Shown here: piece after piece, positions 1 through 10,226 of the stretch | Layout: each line of letters begins with the position of its first letter | How positions within the stretch are numbered: position 1 is the stretch's first letter | Program-made: the position numbers and the translations under genes | Notes under the pieces: model-generated | The model's input: the letters and a program-made list of their open reading frames with translations, nothing else | The model's database searches: none | Told to the model about the DNA's origin: nothing | NCBI GenBank assembly: GCA_945919295.1 | Contig: CAMEJC010000007.1 | Location: 1-38,119 of the forward strand | Origin: an uncultured Mycoplasmatota bacterium | Lineage (GTDB): Bacteria; Bacillota_I; Bacilli_A; RF39; UBA660 | Length of the DNA: 38,119 bases | Direction: 5' to 3'

Positions 1-1266
<1,266 letters not shown>

Positions 1267-1269
1267 ATC

Positions 1270-1495
1270 ATACCTCCAAAAAAAAGATGCCACCTTCAAA
1301 GGACGAATAAAATCCGTGGTACCACCTTATTTTATATTTATAATATACACTCTTTAGTTATAACGTAACAATCGTTTATACCTATTAGATATAACAGCTC
1401 CAGAACCATTTATAATAGTTTTTCTTTATCTAATTTCCACCAACATAGACTCTCTATAAAATACTCTTCTATTACTCTTTCCTTCTTCGCTTTCT
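1270..1495 (-). promoter_or_regulatory. T-box leader (tRNA-Met-sensing riboswitch) of dut-metG
   Basis: The minus strand carries a T-box sequence, AGGTGGTACCACGG (1314-1328), an antiterminator of the GGGUGGNACCGCG type. The bulge reads UGGU, which would pair with an ACCA acceptor end, as in tRNA-Met. Upstream, an AGAGAGTC...GTTGGTGGAAA segment resembles stem I (AG bulge and distal loop), and an AUG at 1409-1407 followed by G is a good specifier candidate. The competing terminator pairs GGTACCAC with GTGGCATC (7 of 8 pairs, about 1286-1323) and is followed by eight T residues (1285-1278). Uncharged tRNA-Met should promote read-through into dut-metG. The specifier assignment is inferred from position and from metG lying downstream. 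Confidence 0.88.
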
Positions 1496-1501
1496 AAAAA
1501 A

Positions 1502-1530
1502 ATTCTACCACAATATTTATAATAAATCAA
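1502..1530 (-). promoter_or_regulatory. Promoter of the T-box dut-metG operon
   Basis: On the minus strand TTGATT (1530-1525) is followed after exactly 17 bases by TAGAAT (1507-1502), preceded by TGTGG. The predicted transcript start near 1495 is just ahead of T-box stem I. Confidence 0.7.
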
Positions 1531-1551
1531 CTTTTTTCTTTATTTCACTAA

Positions 1552-1578
1552 TAAAAAAATCATAGAAACAATCTATGA
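1552..1578 (-). terminator. Terminator after spoVT
   Basis: The inverted repeat TCATAGA-ttgtt-TCTATGA on the minus strand is followed by a T-run, starting six bases past the spoVT stop. It separates spoVT from the dut-metG promoter. Confidence 0.75.
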
Positions 1579-1583
1579 CATTT

Positions 1584-2114
1584 TTATTCAGGCAAGCTAT
1601 TACTAAGTAATTTAGATAATATAATGCACATCTTATCTTCTACATCTGTAATAGGAACATCAGTAGATATAATAATGACAGAACCAATAGCATCACCATT
1701 ATTTACAATTGAAGCAAAAGTATAATAACCATTTTCTTCTTCTTCTTTGATTATTTTAAATTCTTTCTTTTGCTTTTCTGAAAAAGAATCTCTTCTTTCA
1801 ATAGATCTCTCAGTAAACTCACTTATCTCTTTATTAAGATATTTCTTCTTTAAAGGACCAGATACTGCTACCACTTTATCTCGATCAGTAACAATGATAT
1901 TATGCTTAATAATTTGATTGAAAACTTCAACATAATTAACCGAAACATTCTCTAAACTTTCTATTTGAGAAAACTTTTTAAGTATCACACTATCACCTTC
2001 AACAAAAATTTCTAAACTTTCACCATTCTTAATTCTTAAATTCTTTCTGATTTCTTTTGGAATAACAATTCTTCCAAGTTCATCGATTCTTCTAATAACT
2101 CCCGTCGTTTTCAT
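1584..2114 (-). CDS. spoVT: AbrB-type transcription regulator SpoVT
   Basis: SpoVT is a DNA-binding regulator that in Bacillus tunes sigma-G dependent genes in the forespore. The first 50 residues form the AbrB swapped-hairpin domain, MKTTGVIRRIDELGRIVIPKEI, close to the Bacillus sequence. Residues from about 56 to 176 match the length and character of its GAF-like ligand domain. The 176-residue size is normal. The ATG at 2114 has GGTGACA three bases upstream. Its place directly after pth and mfd is the Bacillus order. A TATAAT at 2166-2161 upstream is a possible -10 with no clear -35; a TTGACA closer to the gene spaces 17 from TATGGT, but that would leave almost no leader. Whether the organism sporulates cannot be judged here. 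Confidence 0.9.
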   Translation of the reverse strand: MKTTGVIRRIDELGRIVIPKEIRKNLRIKNGESLEIFVEGDSVILKKFSQIESLENVSVNYVEVFNQIIKHNIIVTDRDKVVAVSGPLKKKYLNKEISEFTERSIERRDSFSEKQKKEFKIIKEEEENGYYTFASIVNNGDAIGSVIIISTDVPITDVEDKMCIILSKLLSNSLPE

Positions 2115-2173
2115 TTTGTCACCATACTTTCTCTTTTATATTTTGTCAAATATATAAAGAATTATACAGCAAA

Positions 2174-2207
2174 TAAAAAAATTAAAGACGTTTTTAATCT
2201 TTAATTT
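2174..2207 (-). terminator. Terminator overlapping the mfd stop codon
   Basis: On the minus strand ATTAAAGA-ttaaaaacg-TCTTTAAT (2181-2205) is followed by a T-run. The mfd stop codon (2203-2201) is inside the 5' arm of the stem. Confidence 0.8.
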
Positions 2208-5200
2208 TCTATAATTTCAATTATCTTATCAAATAATTCGTTAAGATAATATATAAAATGCTTATCTAATTTAACAGTATCCAAAATAATATGTATACAT
2301 TTATCATTATAACTTAATCTAAAATATTTACTAATACCATATGCACTATAGAATAATTTTTCCCCATCAATTTTAGAAGAAATATAACTAGGTAAAACAA
2401 TCTCTACAAATGTTTTCGTTTGTTTAGTTTGAGTAACACCAAGTTTTTTAGCCTGTTTTTCAAACCACTCTTCATGCATATAAATAATCATTTCATTTGT
2501 AATTTTACCAAATCTATTTTCTAACTTATCTTTAATTTGACTAACATCCTCATAACATTTAATGTCATTAATCATCTTATGAATTTCAATCTTAATCTCA
2601 TCATCTGGAGCATAATCATCAGATATATGTGTCTCAACTTCAAGTAAAGGCTTATTAAGTTCTTCTTTTTCTTCTTCAACCTTAATTCCTTTTAATTTAT
2701 CAACTTCTTCTTTAAGCATTTTTAAATATAAATCAATACCAATACTGTCAATAAATCCTGACTGTTCACTACCAAGAATATCTCCAGCTCCTCTGATTGA
2801 TAAATCTCTCATAGCTATTTTAAAGCCACTTCCTAAATCAGTAAATTCTTTAATTGTATTAAGTCTTTTAACTGCCAAATCATTAAGCTCTTTCTTACCA
2901 TTATACATTAGATATGCATATCCAATACGATCACTTCGCCCAATCCTACCTCTAATTTGATAAAGCTGTGATAAACCAAAACGATCAGCATCAAAAATAA
3001 TAAGAGTATTAACATTAGGAATATCAATCCCTGTTTCAATAATTGTCGTGCAAAGTAAAATATCAAACTCATGATTAATAAAATCATTCATAATATTTTC
3101 AAGTTCAATTTTAGTCATCCTACCATGTGCATATCTAATATCAACTTCTGGAATCATCTGTTTAATATCAGATAACTTATTATCAATTTTTTCAACACTA
3201 TTATATAACATAAATATTTGACCATCTCTCGCAAGTTCTTTATATATAGCATCTTTGATAATATTTTTATTTTCAGGCATCACATAAGTCTGAATAGGTC
3301 TCCTTTTTTCTGGTGGTGTCTCAATAAGAACAAGTCCTCTAATACCAGACATCGACATTTGAAGCGTCCTTGGTATTGGAGTAGCAGACAAAGTAAGTAC
3401 ATCAACAGTATTCTTGTATTTCTTAATTTTCTCTTTATGAACAACTCCAAATCGTTGCTCCTCATCAATAACAAGTAATCCCAAATCCTTAAATTCAATT
3501 GCATCATTTAATAACTTATGAGTACCAAATAAAATATCAATCTTACCATCTTTTAACTTTTCCAATATATTTTTTTGTTCTTTAATTGACGTAAACCTAT
3601 TAAGTAAAGCAATATTAACAGGAAAATCAACAAATCTCTGTATAGCAGAATTATATTGCTGACTAGATAAAATTGTTGTAGGACATAAATAAGCAACTTG
3701 CTTACCATCATTTACCGCTTTAAATATAGCTCTAAAAGCAACTTCTGTCTTACCATATCCAACATCACCACATAAAAGCATATCCATTGGTCTGTCTTTT
3801 TCCATTTCTCTCTTAATCAAAGCAGTAGCCCTAAATTGATCAGCAGTAGGTTCATATTTAAATTTACTCTCAAATAAAAGCTGATTTTCATCATCCGAAG
3901 AAAAAGCAAAACCCTGCATAGCTTCTCTCTCCGCTGAAACTTTCATAAGATCTCCAGCAATACTCTCAAGCCTCTTTCTAACTCTTGCTTTTCTTTTTCT
4001 CCAAGCATCACTACCAAGACTATCAAGCCTAATAACACTACCTTCATTACCTGAAAATTTACTGATCTTATCAATCTTTTCAACTGGTAAATATAAGATA
4101 TCACCATCAGCATAAATAAGTTTAATATAATCCTTTTTAAGTCCATTCTTAGTTAAAGTACATATTTCTAAATATCTACCAATACCATGATCAATATGAA
4201 CAATATAATCCCCTTTTTCAAGATTATTGATATTACTAATTTTAGTACCAACTTTAAATTTACTTTTACTTTTTTTTCTCTCTTCAGTTTTACCAAATAA
4301 ATCATTAACAGAAATAACTACATAATCTTCAAAAATAAAACCATTATAAATAAACTTATTTAATACATTAATTTTATTAAAAATAATATTTTTTTCATCA
4401 GTTAAAACAATATCATCTATAATATCCAAATAACTAATAATTCTCTTTAAAACATTTTTATTATCAATGCAAAAAACAACAGTCTTTCCTTTACTAATAA
4501 ATTTATCAATGTCATTCTTAATTCTTTCAAAATTACCACCATAATTATCAATACTAAAAGATAAATAATTATATTTATTTTTAACTTTAAAATCAATCAA
4601 ATTATCAATTTCCATAATATATATATTGTCTTTAAAGTTAATATCTTTAATATCAAACATATAATCAGTTTTTATATTATCATTATTTTCTCTATCATAA
4701 TCAAGAATTGTTTTTCTAAGTAAATTATAACTAGTTATAATCTGATTATAATCATAATAAAATAATGTTCCAGAGTCAATATAATTCCAAAGTCCTTCAA
4801 TCTTATTCGAAAAATTAGGTAAATATTTTTGTTTTTTATACTTTTCTTCTATTTCTTTATCTTCGATTAAAAACTCTGTAAAAGCATAGATACAAACATT
4901 ATTAATCTCTTTACTTGATATTTGACTATCTAAATCAAAATATTTGATACTATCAATCGTATCTCCCCAAAATTCAATTCTAATAGGATTATCAAAATCA
5001 ATAGGAAAAATATCAATAACATATCCCCTAATTGCCATTTCTCCTGTTTTAGTAACAAGAGGAGCCTTTTCATAACCAAGATCATACAAATTATTAATAA
5101 AAGTATCTCTATCAATATCTTGATTCTTCTCTAGTTTAATAATTTTACTCTTATATAAATCCCTACTAGGTAAATATCTTAAAATACCCATGAGGTTAGT

Positions 5201-5515
5201 CACAACTATATACCCAGTATCATTAACAAGTTTATTTAAAGTACTAAGTCTATCTATCGTAAACTCTGGACTAATAGTAGTGGCCTCACTAGTAATAAAA
5301 TCATCCATTGGAAAGAACAAAATTTTTTCAGTATAACTTAAAAGTCTATTATAAATATCATTAGCCTCATATAAAGAATTAGTAACAACCAGAACATTTT
5401 CATTTTTCTTAATAAAATATTCATAAATATAAATAGCATTAAGCTCCCTATTCAATCCAGTTACACAATAATCACTATTTAAGTTGATATCAAATAAATT
5501 ATCAAAAAATTTCAT
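2201..5515 (-). CDS. mfd: Transcription-repair coupling factor
   Basis: Mfd is an ATP-driven translocase that removes RNA polymerase stalled at lesions and recruits UvrA. The roughly 1,100-residue protein has the expected order: UvrB-like N-terminal modules, a CarD-like polymerase-interacting domain (GDYIVHIDHGIGRY near 450), then a RecG-like SF2 motor with Walker A CGDVGYGKTE, a DEEQRFG box, LTLSATPIPRT (motif III) and the QIRGRIGRS motif VI, then the TRCF C-terminal domain. I start at the ATG at 5515, five bases after AAGGTG; an ATG at 5518 is also possible but only two bases from it. It follows pth by about 45 bases and ends in its own terminator. Slightly shorter than the usual 1,150-1,180 residues. 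Confidence 0.97.
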   Translation of the reverse strand: MKFFDNLFDINLNSDYCVTGLNRELNAIYIYEYFIKKNENVLVVTNSLYEANDIYNRLLSYTEKILFFPMDDFITSEATTISPEFTIDRLSTLNKLVNDTGYIVVTNLMGILRYLPSRDLYKSKIIKLEKNQDIDRDTFINNLYDLGYEKAPLVTKTGEMAIRGYVIDIFPIDFDNPIRIEFWGDTIDSIKYFDLDSQISSKEINNVCIYAFTEFLIEDKEIEEKYKKQKYLPNFSNKIEGLWNYIDSGTLFYYDYNQIITSYNLLRKTILDYDRENNDNIKTDYMFDIKDINFKDNIYIMEIDNLIDFKVKNKYNYLSFSIDNYGGNFERIKNDIDKFISKGKTVVFCIDNKNVLKRIISYLDIIDDIVLTDEKNIIFNKINVLNKFIYNGFIFEDYVVISVNDLFGKTEERKKSKSKFKVGTKISNINNLEKGDYIVHIDHGIGRYLEICTLTKNGLKKDYIKLIYADGDILYLPVEKIDKISKFSGNEGSVIRLDSLGSDAWRKRKARVRKRLESIAGDLMKVSAEREAMQGFAFSSDDENQLLFESKFKYEPTADQFRATALIKREMEKDRPMDMLLCGDVGYGKTEVAFRAIFKAVNDGKQVAYLCPTTILSSQQYNSAIQRFVDFPVNIALLNRFTSIKEQKNILEKLKDGKIDILFGTHKLLNDAIEFKDLGLLVIDEEQRFGVVHKEKIKKYKNTVDVLTLSATPIPRTLQMSMSGIRGLVLIETPPEKRRPIQTYVMPENKNIIKDAIYKELARDGQIFMLYNSVEKIDNKLSDIKQMIPEVDIRYAHGRMTKIELENIMNDFINHEFDILLCTTIIETGIDIPNVNTLIIFDADRFGLSQLYQIRGRIGRSDRIGYAYLMYNGKKELNDLAVKRLNTIKEFTDLGSGFKIAMRDLSIRGAGDILGSEQSGFIDSIGIDLYLKMLKEEVDKLKGIKVEEEKEELNKPLLEVETHISDDYAPDDEIKIEIHKMINDIKCYEDVSQIKDKLENRFGKITNEMIIYMHEEWFEKQAKKLGVTQTKQTKTFVEIVLPSYISSKIDGEKLFYSAYGISKYFRLSYNDKCIHIILDTVKLDKHFIYYLNELFDKIIEIIEN

Positions 5516-5559
5516 CATTACACCTTCTTTCACGACTAAAAGATACATTTTTATGTATC

Positions 5560-6135
5560 TTAGTTATTATTATTTATATTATTATACTTTTGTTTTAATT
5601 TATCCATATCATATAGAACAAAGTCATCAACAATACTTTCAAGTTTAACATAAAGATTATCTAAACTTCTTCTCTCATCTTCATTAAATTTACCCAAAAC
5701 ATAATCCTTAGTATCGATATTTTTATCTTTAGAAATACCAACCTTAAGTCTTGTAAATCCTTTAGTACCAAGCATTTCTATAATATTATTAATACCATTA
5801 TGTCCACCACTAGAACTATCAAAAAGAATTCTAGTCTTTCCAAATTCCATATCCAAATCATCTTGAATAACCAAAATATCATTAACAGAAATATCATAAA
5901 ATTTAACATACTTAAAGACTACCGTTCCTGATAAATTCATATAAGAAAGAGGCTTAATTAATAAAACTTTTTCTCCATTCACAATCATATCAACACTCAT
6001 CGCATTAAACTTTTTATCATTCTTAAATTGTAATCCATTTCTATTAGCAATAAAATCCAAGAGTTCAAATCCAATATTATGTCTTGTATTTTTATATTCA
6101 TTACCTGGATTACCAAGTCCAACTATTAATTTCAT
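5560..6135 (-). CDS. pth: Peptidyl-tRNA hydrolase
   Basis: Frees tRNA from prematurely released peptidyl-tRNA, recycling it for translation. The sequence opens MKLIVGLGNPGNEYKNTRHN, with the catalytic His in NTRHNIGF (residue 20) and the conserved Asn of GNPG (about residue 10). The QDDLDM segment carries the conserved Asp near 94, and SGGHNGINN forms the substrate loop. Length, 191 residues, is normal, with an Asn-rich tail of low complexity. The start ATG (6135) overlaps the rsmI stop by one base (TAATG) and has a strong GGAGG upstream. Named spoVC in Bacillus, where it also precedes mfd. Confidence 0.97.
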   Translation of the reverse strand: MKLIVGLGNPGNEYKNTRHNIGFELLDFIANRNGLQFKNDKKFNAMSVDMIVNGEKVLLIKPLSYMNLSGTVVFKYVKFYDISVNDILVIQDDLDMEFGKTRILFDSSSGGHNGINNIIEMLGTKGFTRLKVGISKDKNIDTKDYVLGKFNEDERRSLDNLYVKLESIVDDFVLYDMDKLKQKYNNINNNN

Positions 6136-6974
6136 TACTTATCCTCCTTGTGATATTCTTTATAAATATCATTTTTAGGAAGCCCTCTATCTTTTGCCAC
6201 CTTTTTTATTGATGTCATAACATCAAATCCAGACTTAATATATAAATTAACCGCTTCTTTAATAGTTATATTTTCTTCTATTTTACTTTCCTTATTTCCT
6301 TCAACAACAATGACAAATTCCCCTTTTAACGAGATAGATTTGATAACCTCACTAATTTTACCTCGATAAATAGTTTCAAACTTCTTAGTTAATTCCCTTG
6401 AAATACTAATATTTCTATCTCCAAATACTTCTAACATCATCTCTAGAGTATTAATTATTCTATGTGGCGCTTCATAAAAAATAATCGTTTCTTCTCGATC
6501 TTGTAAAAGCATAAGTTCATTTTTCTTCTTACTATCTTTACTATTTAAAAAACCATAAAATAAGAACGGTTTAGGATTAATACCTGAGACAACAAGAGCA
6601 GGAACAAATGCTGTAGCTCCTGGTAAAGAAACAACATTATATCCACTATCAATAGCAAATTTTACAGTTTTAAAACCAGGATCACTAATTATAGGAGTCC
6701 CCCTATCAGTAACTAGTGCTACTAATTTTCCTTCTTTTAAAAATTCAATAACTTTTTCTTTAACTAATTCTTCATTATGATCATGAAGTGCAATTAATTT
6801 TTTTTTAATATGCAAATATTCAAGTAGACTTGCAGTAACTCTAGTATCTTCCGAAAAAATAACATCTACTTCCTGTAAAACCTTCACTCCACGATAAGTA
6901 ATATCATCTAAATTACCAATCGGTGTCGGAATTAAATATAAAGTTGCTGTATCATTATAACTATTTTGTATCAT
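6135..6974 (-). CDS. rsmI: 16S rRNA (cytidine1402-2'-O)-methyltransferase
   Basis: RsmI adds a 2'-O-methyl group to C1402 of 16S rRNA in the decoding centre, using S-adenosylmethionine. The tetrapyrrole-methylase fold is recognised by LYLIPTPIGNLDDIT near the N-terminus, SEDTRV, TDRGTPIISDPG, SLPGATAFVPAL and IFYEAPHRI. The start is set at the ATG at 6974 because GGAG lies nine bases upstream; longer readings to 6989 would start inside the upstream gene with no ribosome site. It overlaps the stop of the upstream methyltransferase by 14 bases and the pth start by one base. This is the yabC position of the Bacillus cluster. Confidence 0.95.
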   Translation of the reverse strand: MIQNSYNDTATLYLIPTPIGNLDDITYRGVKVLQEVDVIFSEDTRVTASLLEYLHIKKKLIALHDHNEELVKEKVIEFLKEGKLVALVTDRGTPIISDPGFKTVKFAIDSGYNVVSLPGATAFVPALVVSGINPKPFLFYGFLNSKDSKKKNELMLLQDREETIIFYEAPHRIINTLEMMLEVFGDRNISISRELTKKFETIYRGKISEVIKSISLKGEFVIVVEGNKESKIEENITIKEAVNLYIKSGFDVMTSIKKVAKDRGLPKNDIYKEYHKEDK

Positions 6975-7701
6975 TATTATCATCTCCAAACATATTACTA
7001 ACTTCTAAAGAATAAACATCAACATTATCATAAACATATAATGGAGGTAATATTTTCAAGCCAGATCTACCATTTTTAGTTCCTTCAATCAAAACAAGAT
7101 CACTATTTTTATTTCTGTTAGGATAAACAAATCTAATCTTTTTAGGTTCAATATTATAAATTTTCATAAGATGTAAAATTTCAATTAATCGCTCTGTCCT
7201 ATGAACAATAGCAAGCCTTCCATTACTTTTAAGTAAAATTTTACTCATTTTAAAAATATCTTCTAAAACAAGAGTTTTTTCGTGACGTGCTAGAGACTTA
7301 ATATTATTATCATTTTCATAAATAACATTATTAGTTCTAAAATAAGGAGGATTACAAGTAATAACATCAAAAAAATCTGATTTAAAAATATTAGACAGAT
7401 TTTTAGCGTCATCATTAATCAAAGTAATTTGTTCATCCATCTTATTTTCTTTAATAGAAATCATTCCTAAATCAAAAACTTCTTTTTGTAATTCCACACC
7501 ATATAACTTAGCCTTAGTTCTAAAAGTCAAAAGCATAGGAATAGGAGCATTTCCAGTAGCAATATCAAGAATATTCTTGTCACTTAAATTAATAGTAACA
7601 AAGTTAACAAGTAAAAGAGAATCCAAGGACATTTTAAAATATTCTGTATCTTGATAAATATAAGTATTTTTAAAATTCAATAAATTATTCTTTACTATCA
7701 T
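6961..7701 (-). CDS. yabB: tRNA1(Val) (adenine37-N6)-methyltransferase-like protein (YabB/TrmN6 family)
   Basis: A class I SAM-dependent methyltransferase probably modifying adenine 37 in a tRNA, by homology with TrmN6. The SAM-binding loop is LDIATGNAPIPMLL near residue 45; the NPPY catalytic motif of adenine-N6 methyltransferases is at about residue 120 (VITCNPPYFRT). About 246 residues, normal for the family. The ATG at 7701 lies within the 3' end of ricT (17-base overlap); a TTG at 7716 is the alternative, and neither has a strong ribosome site, so coupling to ricT is likely. It lies between ricT and rsmI as in Bacillus. The exact tRNA target is inferred, not visible. Confidence 0.85.
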   Translation of the reverse strand: MIVKNNLLNFKNTYIYQDTEYFKMSLDSLLLVNFVTINLSDKNILDIATGNAPIPMLLTFRTKAKLYGVELQKEVFDLGMISIKENKMDEQITLINDDAKNLSNIFKSDFFDVITCNPPYFRTNNVIYENDNNIKSLARHEKTLVLEDIFKMSKILLKSNGRLAIVHRTERLIEILHLMKIYNIEPKKIRFVYPNRNKNSDLVLIEGTKNGRSGLKILPPLYVYDNVDVYSLEVSNMFGDDNNDTK

Positions 7702-8461
7702 TATTATCAACTTCAATTACTTCATTATCAACTAAAACTTTATATTTACCAATTAACGGATCAGAAGAAATAACTTTTCCATCTTTTCCATCAACTACAA
7801 CTCTTTTTCCAACATCAGGAATATCTTTTTTAGCCGCAACATATTGATCATTTTCATAATTTAAACAACACAAAAGCCTACCGCAAACTCCATTAATTTT
7901 TGTAGGATTTAAAGCTAAACCTTGATTCTTAGCCATACTAATAGAAATTGTATCAAAACTAGTTAAAAAGCTACTACAGCATAAAAATCTACCGCAAGGA
8001 CCTATTCCACCCACTTCTTTAGCTTTATCCCTAACACCAATTTGCCTAAGTTCAATTCTCGTTTTAAGTTTAGCACCCAAATCCTTAGCAAGCTGTCTAA
8101 AATCAACTCTTTCATCAGATAAAAATCTAAAAAGTAACTGACTTTTATCAAAATTATAATTAGCATCAAGAATAGTCATATTTAAATTATTTTTTATAAC
8201 AAGTTCCTTACATTTTTCCAATGCAATCTTCGCATCATTCAAATTTTTTAAATATTGAAGATAATCCTTTTTAGTAGCAATTCTAATAACTTTATCATAA
8301 TCAGAATTATCAATAACATTTAAAAATTGAACCACAGTAGCAAATTGTAAACCTCTATCAGTATTTACAATAACAGTAAGATTAATTTTCAAATTAAGAT
8401 TATTTGTATCATAATATAAAATTTTACTATTATCACTAATTTTTACTCCAACGATTTCCAT
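7685..8461 (-). CDS. ricT: PSP1-domain protein RicT (YaaT)
   Basis: RicT is one of the three proteins of the Bacillus Y-complex (RicA-RicF-RicT), which supports RNase Y dependent mRNA maturation and affects competence and sporulation. The PSP1 domain is clear: FRFLSDERVDFRQLAKDLG and TRIELRQIGVRDKAK. Two cysteine clusters, GPCGRFLCC and GVCGRLLCC, carry the residues known to bind an iron-sulfur cluster. The start is the ATG at 8461, preceded by GGTGATAAAA. Its 5' end overlaps holB by 26 bases. About 258 residues; the acidic, Asn/Asp-rich C-terminus is shorter than in Bacillus. RicA and RicF are not in this window. Confidence 0.93.
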   Translation of the reverse strand: MEIVGVKISDNSKILYYDTNNLNLKINLTVIVNTDRGLQFATVVQFLNVIDNSDYDKVIRIATKKDYLQYLKNLNDAKIALEKCKELVIKNNLNMTILDANYNFDKSQLLFRFLSDERVDFRQLAKDLGAKLKTRIELRQIGVRDKAKEVGGIGPCGRFLCCSSFLTSFDTISISMAKNQGLALNPTKINGVCGRLLCCLNYENDQYVAAKKDIPDVGKRVVVDGKDGKVISSDPLIGKYKVLVDNEVIEVDNNDSKE

Positions 8462-9395
8462 TTTTATCACCACACATATCTATAATTAATTTATCTATAA
8501 GTAAATTAATATTCAAATTTCTCTTAAAATTATTTTTAATTTCATCTAAAATTTCTATTTTTTTAGCAACACTAATCAAACTATTTTTTTTAGATACATT
8601 TTCAATATATTCAATTTTATCTTTAAAAAAATTAATTTTTAAATTAGAAATAAATTTCATAACATCATAATAAAAATTAATAATAAGTTCAATAGCCATA
8701 ATATTATCATTTCTATCTTTAAATTTATTATGCCAAATATTTTTAGTATATATTAATGTATCTAATCCACTATTTTCAATCATCATAATAAAATTAATAA
8801 CATCATCAATAAATTGTCTTTTTTCAGCATCACTTAAACAACGATATTTTGTATTATTACATAAATTAGAAAAATTAAGTAAAGAAGATTCTTCATATTT
8901 TTTCTTGTTAAGTTTAATAATTTGACATCTAGAGATAATAGTTGGAATAACCAAGTTAATATTATCCACAATTAAAATAGCAATAATATCATCAACAGGC
9001 TCTTCTAAAAATTTCAAAATAGAATTAGCGGTTTGAATATTCATTTTATCAGCGGATTTAATAATATATATTTTTTTACTTCCTTCAATTGCACTTTTAC
9101 TAAATTCACTTTGTAAATCCAAAAGCTGTTCTTTTTTTATCCAAAGACCATCAGGTTCAATTATCTTAACATCAATATAATTACCATTATCAATTCTATC
9201 ACAAATATTCAATATTTCTTCATCAGATTTTTTATCCATACAAATAATTATCTTTACAAAAGATAAAACAATATTCATAACATCAGAATTACCATTAGAA
9301 TCAAATAAATAAGCATGTGACAATTTATTATTATTAATAGCGTTCATCATAATATTATAAGCAACAGCTTGTCCATCTTTATATGCATCAAGCAT
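8436..9395 (-). CDS. holB: DNA polymerase III delta-prime subunit
   Basis: Delta-prime is part of the clamp loader that opens the DnaN ring and places it on primed DNA. The N-terminus shows the clamp-loader pattern AYNIMMNAINNNKLSHAYLF, a degenerate P-loop (FDSNGNSDV), KIYIIKSADKMN in the Walker B position, ANSILKFLEEP and the SRCQ motif, as expected for an ATP-inactive delta-prime. The Lys/Asn-rich C-terminal half is poorly conserved. 319 residues, normal length. The ATG at 9395 follows GAGGTGAGATA. It is preceded by bofA and overlaps ricT by 26 bases, giving the bofA-holB-ricT order. Confidence 0.93.
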   Translation of the reverse strand: MLDAYKDGQAVAYNIMMNAINNNKLSHAYLFDSNGNSDVMNIVLSFVKIIICMDKKSDEEILNICDRIDNGNYIDVKIIEPDGLWIKKEQLLDLQSEFSKSAIEGSKKIYIIKSADKMNIQTANSILKFLEEPVDDIIAILIVDNINLVIPTIISRCQIIKLNKKKYEESSLLNFSNLCNNTKYRCLSDAEKRQFIDDVINFIMMIENSGLDTLIYTKNIWHNKFKDRNDNIMAIELIINFYYDVMKFISNLKINFFKDKIEYIENVSKKNSLISVAKKIEILDEIKNNFKRNLNINLLIDKLIIDMCGDKNGNRWSKN

Positions 9396-9407
9396 TATCT
9401 CACCTCT

Positions 9408-9596
9408 CTAAAAAATAAATAGTGAAAATAAACAAAGTCCAATTATTGCAGGAAATCCAAAAAAAGTAACAAGTAAAATAGTAACCAAATTAAATGCAAT
9501 TGTCATATTCAAAGGAAATATAATAACATTATAAGCATATATAAAAAGTACACCTAAAATAAATTTTTTTACTAACAAAAATATTTTTTCAATCAT
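9408..9596 (-). CDS. bofA: BofA-family membrane protein (pro-sigma-K processing inhibitor homologue)
   Basis: A 62-residue, almost wholly hydrophobic protein with two or three membrane segments (about residues 5-28, 32-48 and 50-62). The NLVTILLVTFFGFPAIIGL stretch resembles the C-terminal signature of BofA, which in Bacillus holds the SpoIVFB protease inactive until sigma-K is needed. The ATG at 9596 has GGGTGA upstream; the TTG at 9608 has none. Its position just after recR is the Bacillus order (yaaL, normally between them, is missing). BofA homologues occur in non-sporulating Firmicutes too, so the role may differ. Confidence 0.78.
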   Translation of the reverse strand: MIEKIFLLVKKFILGVLFIYAYNVIIFPLNMTIAFNLVTILLVTFFGFPAIIGLCLFSLFIF

Positions 9597-9631
9597 AATT
9601 TCACCCAATAAAATATATGATTGAATCTTAT

Positions 9632-10225
9632 TTATATGTCTTTTCTACCTTCTAAAGCAAATTCCAAAGTCATAGGATCAATATATTCAATATCCGTACC
9701 AATAGGTATTCCAGTTGCAATTTTTGTAATCTTAACATTTTTATTTTCTAATATTTTTTTAATATATTGCATTGTCGTTTCACCCTCAATTGAAGGTTTT
9801 AAAGTTAAAATAATCTCTTCAACATTATCTCTTTTAATTCTTGATATTAAACTATTAATATTAATATCATCAGGACCAATACCTTCAAGTGGAGAAATAA
9901 GACCACCCAAAACATGATATTTACCATTATAAGCATTAATTTTTTCAAAAAGAGAAATATCTTTGGCTTTTTCAACAACAAAAACAATTTTATTATTTCG
10001 TTCCTTATCATTACAAATACTACAAACTTTATCCTCCGTAATATTTCCACATATTTCACAATTAGTTATTTTATCTCTTACAGAAATAATAGCTTCAGAA
10101 AAAGAAGTAAGTTTTTCTTTACTAAAATTAATTAAAGAAAAAGCAAGTCTTTCGGCCGTTTTTTCCCCAATACCAGGCAAATCCTTAAAACAATCAATAA
10201 TATTTTTAATACTATTTGGATACAT
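9632..10225 (-). CDS. recR: Recombination mediator RecR
   Basis: RecR works with RecF and RecO to load RecA on gapped DNA. It shows a helix-hairpin-helix (LPGIGEKTAERLAF, residues 16-29), a Cys4 zinc finger (CEIC...CSIC, about 57-72), and a TOPRIM domain. The usual TNPT(V)EGEATA stretch reads LKPSIEGETTMQYI here, keeping the Glu of the TOPRIM core but changing the residues before it. It ends GRKDI, the family's usual ending. 197 residues, normal. Two bases separate its ATG from the ebfC stop. The dnaX-ebfC-recR trio is conserved across bacteria. Confidence 0.95.
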   Translation of the reverse strand: MYPNSIKNIIDCFKDLPGIGEKTAERLAFSLINFSKEKLTSFSEAIISVRDKITNCEICGNITEDKVCSICNDKERNNKIVFVVEKAKDISLFEKINAYNGKYHVLGGLISPLEGIGPDDININSLISRIKRDNVEEIILTLKPSIEGETTMQYIKKILENKNVKITKIATGIPIGTDIEYIDPMTLEFALEGRKDI

Positions 10226-10226
10226 A

